Shown: positions 34,666 through 34,720 of the stretch, piece by piece | How positions within the stretch are numbered: the first letter of the stretch is position 1 | How the letters are laid out: every line of letters begins with the position of its first letter | Assembly: GCA_017396365.1 (NCBI GenBank) | Contig: JAFQMD010000036.1 | Location: 1-34,720, forward strand | Direction of reading: 5' to 3' | DNA: 34,720 nucleotides | Origin: Clostridia bacterium | Lineage (GTDB): Bacteria; Bacillota; Clostridia; Christensenellales; Borkfalkiaceae | The notes under the pieces: generated by a model | What the model was told of the DNA's origin: nothing | Databases searched by the model: none | What the model saw: the letters and a program-made list of their open reading frames with translations, nothing else | Program-made: the position numbers and the translations under genes

Positions 34666-34720
34666 ATGGCAAAAAAAGGACAAAAATTCAACAAATACAC
34701 ACCCGAACAAAGAAATGAAA
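34666..34720 (+). CDS. IS3-type transposase OrfA, N-terminal fragment
   Basis: The first 18 codons, MAKKGQKFNKYTPEQRNE, running off the window. F-x-x-Y-T-x-E-x-(K/R) is the usual start of the helix-turn-helix OrfA protein of IS3/IS150-type elements. AGGAGG lies eight bases upstream. Confidence 0.6.
   Translation, partial: MAKKGQKFNKYTPEQRNE

Larger units (their letters stand above)
34587..34720 (+). mobile_element. IS3-family insertion sequence, 5' end (partial)
   Basis: Begins with TGAACCCCATTTAGTTCACA (IRL, 34587-34607) and continues off the window with the start of an OrfA gene. Same IS type and orientation as the left-end copy. Confidence 0.75.

Overview
The window looks like chromosomal DNA from an AT-rich, spore-forming, uncultured Clostridia-type Firmicute. 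Supporting signs are a SigK-type sporulation sigma factor, a SpoVB-like flippase, a YlxY-like deacetylase next to an M16 peptidase, a THF riboswitch in front of folT, a CIRCE-controlled groES-groEL operon, RNase J, and strong GGAGG/GAGGTGAT ribosome binding sites. No phage, CRISPR, tRNA or rRNA gene was found. No gene-free stretch exceeds about 240 bases. Both ends of the window lie inside IS3-family insertion sequences in the same orientation: the left end holds the last 122 bases of one copy, the right end the first ~134 bases of another. This suggests the window is a contig bounded by a repeat.

Layout. (1) 1-1133: IS tail fused exactly at a codon boundary to an FtsZ gene that lacks its first ~95 codons. 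(2) 1176-6118: a DUF421-DUF4363 membrane pair (-), the THF-riboswitch-controlled folate transporter folT (+), a SpoVB/MurJ-like flippase (-) overlapping folT tail-to-tail by 144 bp, a two-LysM protein, and a lipoprotein made of three homologous repeats. (3) 6129-7753 (-): dapA-dapB. (4) 7892-13146 (+): a tight operon of a YesL-like membrane protein, a methyltransferase, the redox chaperone Hsp33, a TPR protein and a helical repeat protein. (5) 13174-16694: a YkvI-like transporter (+) converging on an SsuABC/ThiXYZ-type ABC importer (-). (6) 16887-23918 (+): valS, then RNase J with the tRNA wobble-uridine genes trmR and trhP, then an SDR oxidoreductase. (7) 24006-29090: sigK, rhamnulokinase, a second SDR (-), a deacetylase-like protein and an M16 peptidase. 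(8) 29193-34562: a large BspA-type LRR lipoprotein, groES-groEL (-), dCMP deaminase and a cyclophilin. (9) 34587-34720: the start of the second IS.

The genes are mostly housekeeping: lysine/diaminopimelate and envelope synthesis, protein folding and redox defence, tRNA charging and modification, RNA turnover and sporulation. I did not find a convincing new multi-gene defence or mobile system. The less ordinary material is regulatory and architectural: the IS junction in ftsZ; an IS hairpin that hides its own RBS with an extended -10 in the loop; an RBS-to-start gap in rhaB that a hairpin could bridge; a start codon inside a terminator; possible leaderless genes; a flippase with no canonical start after its Shine-Dalgarno sequence; long antisense overlaps; and two nearly identical promoters containing a dyad. 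These are readings by eye and inferences, not tested results.
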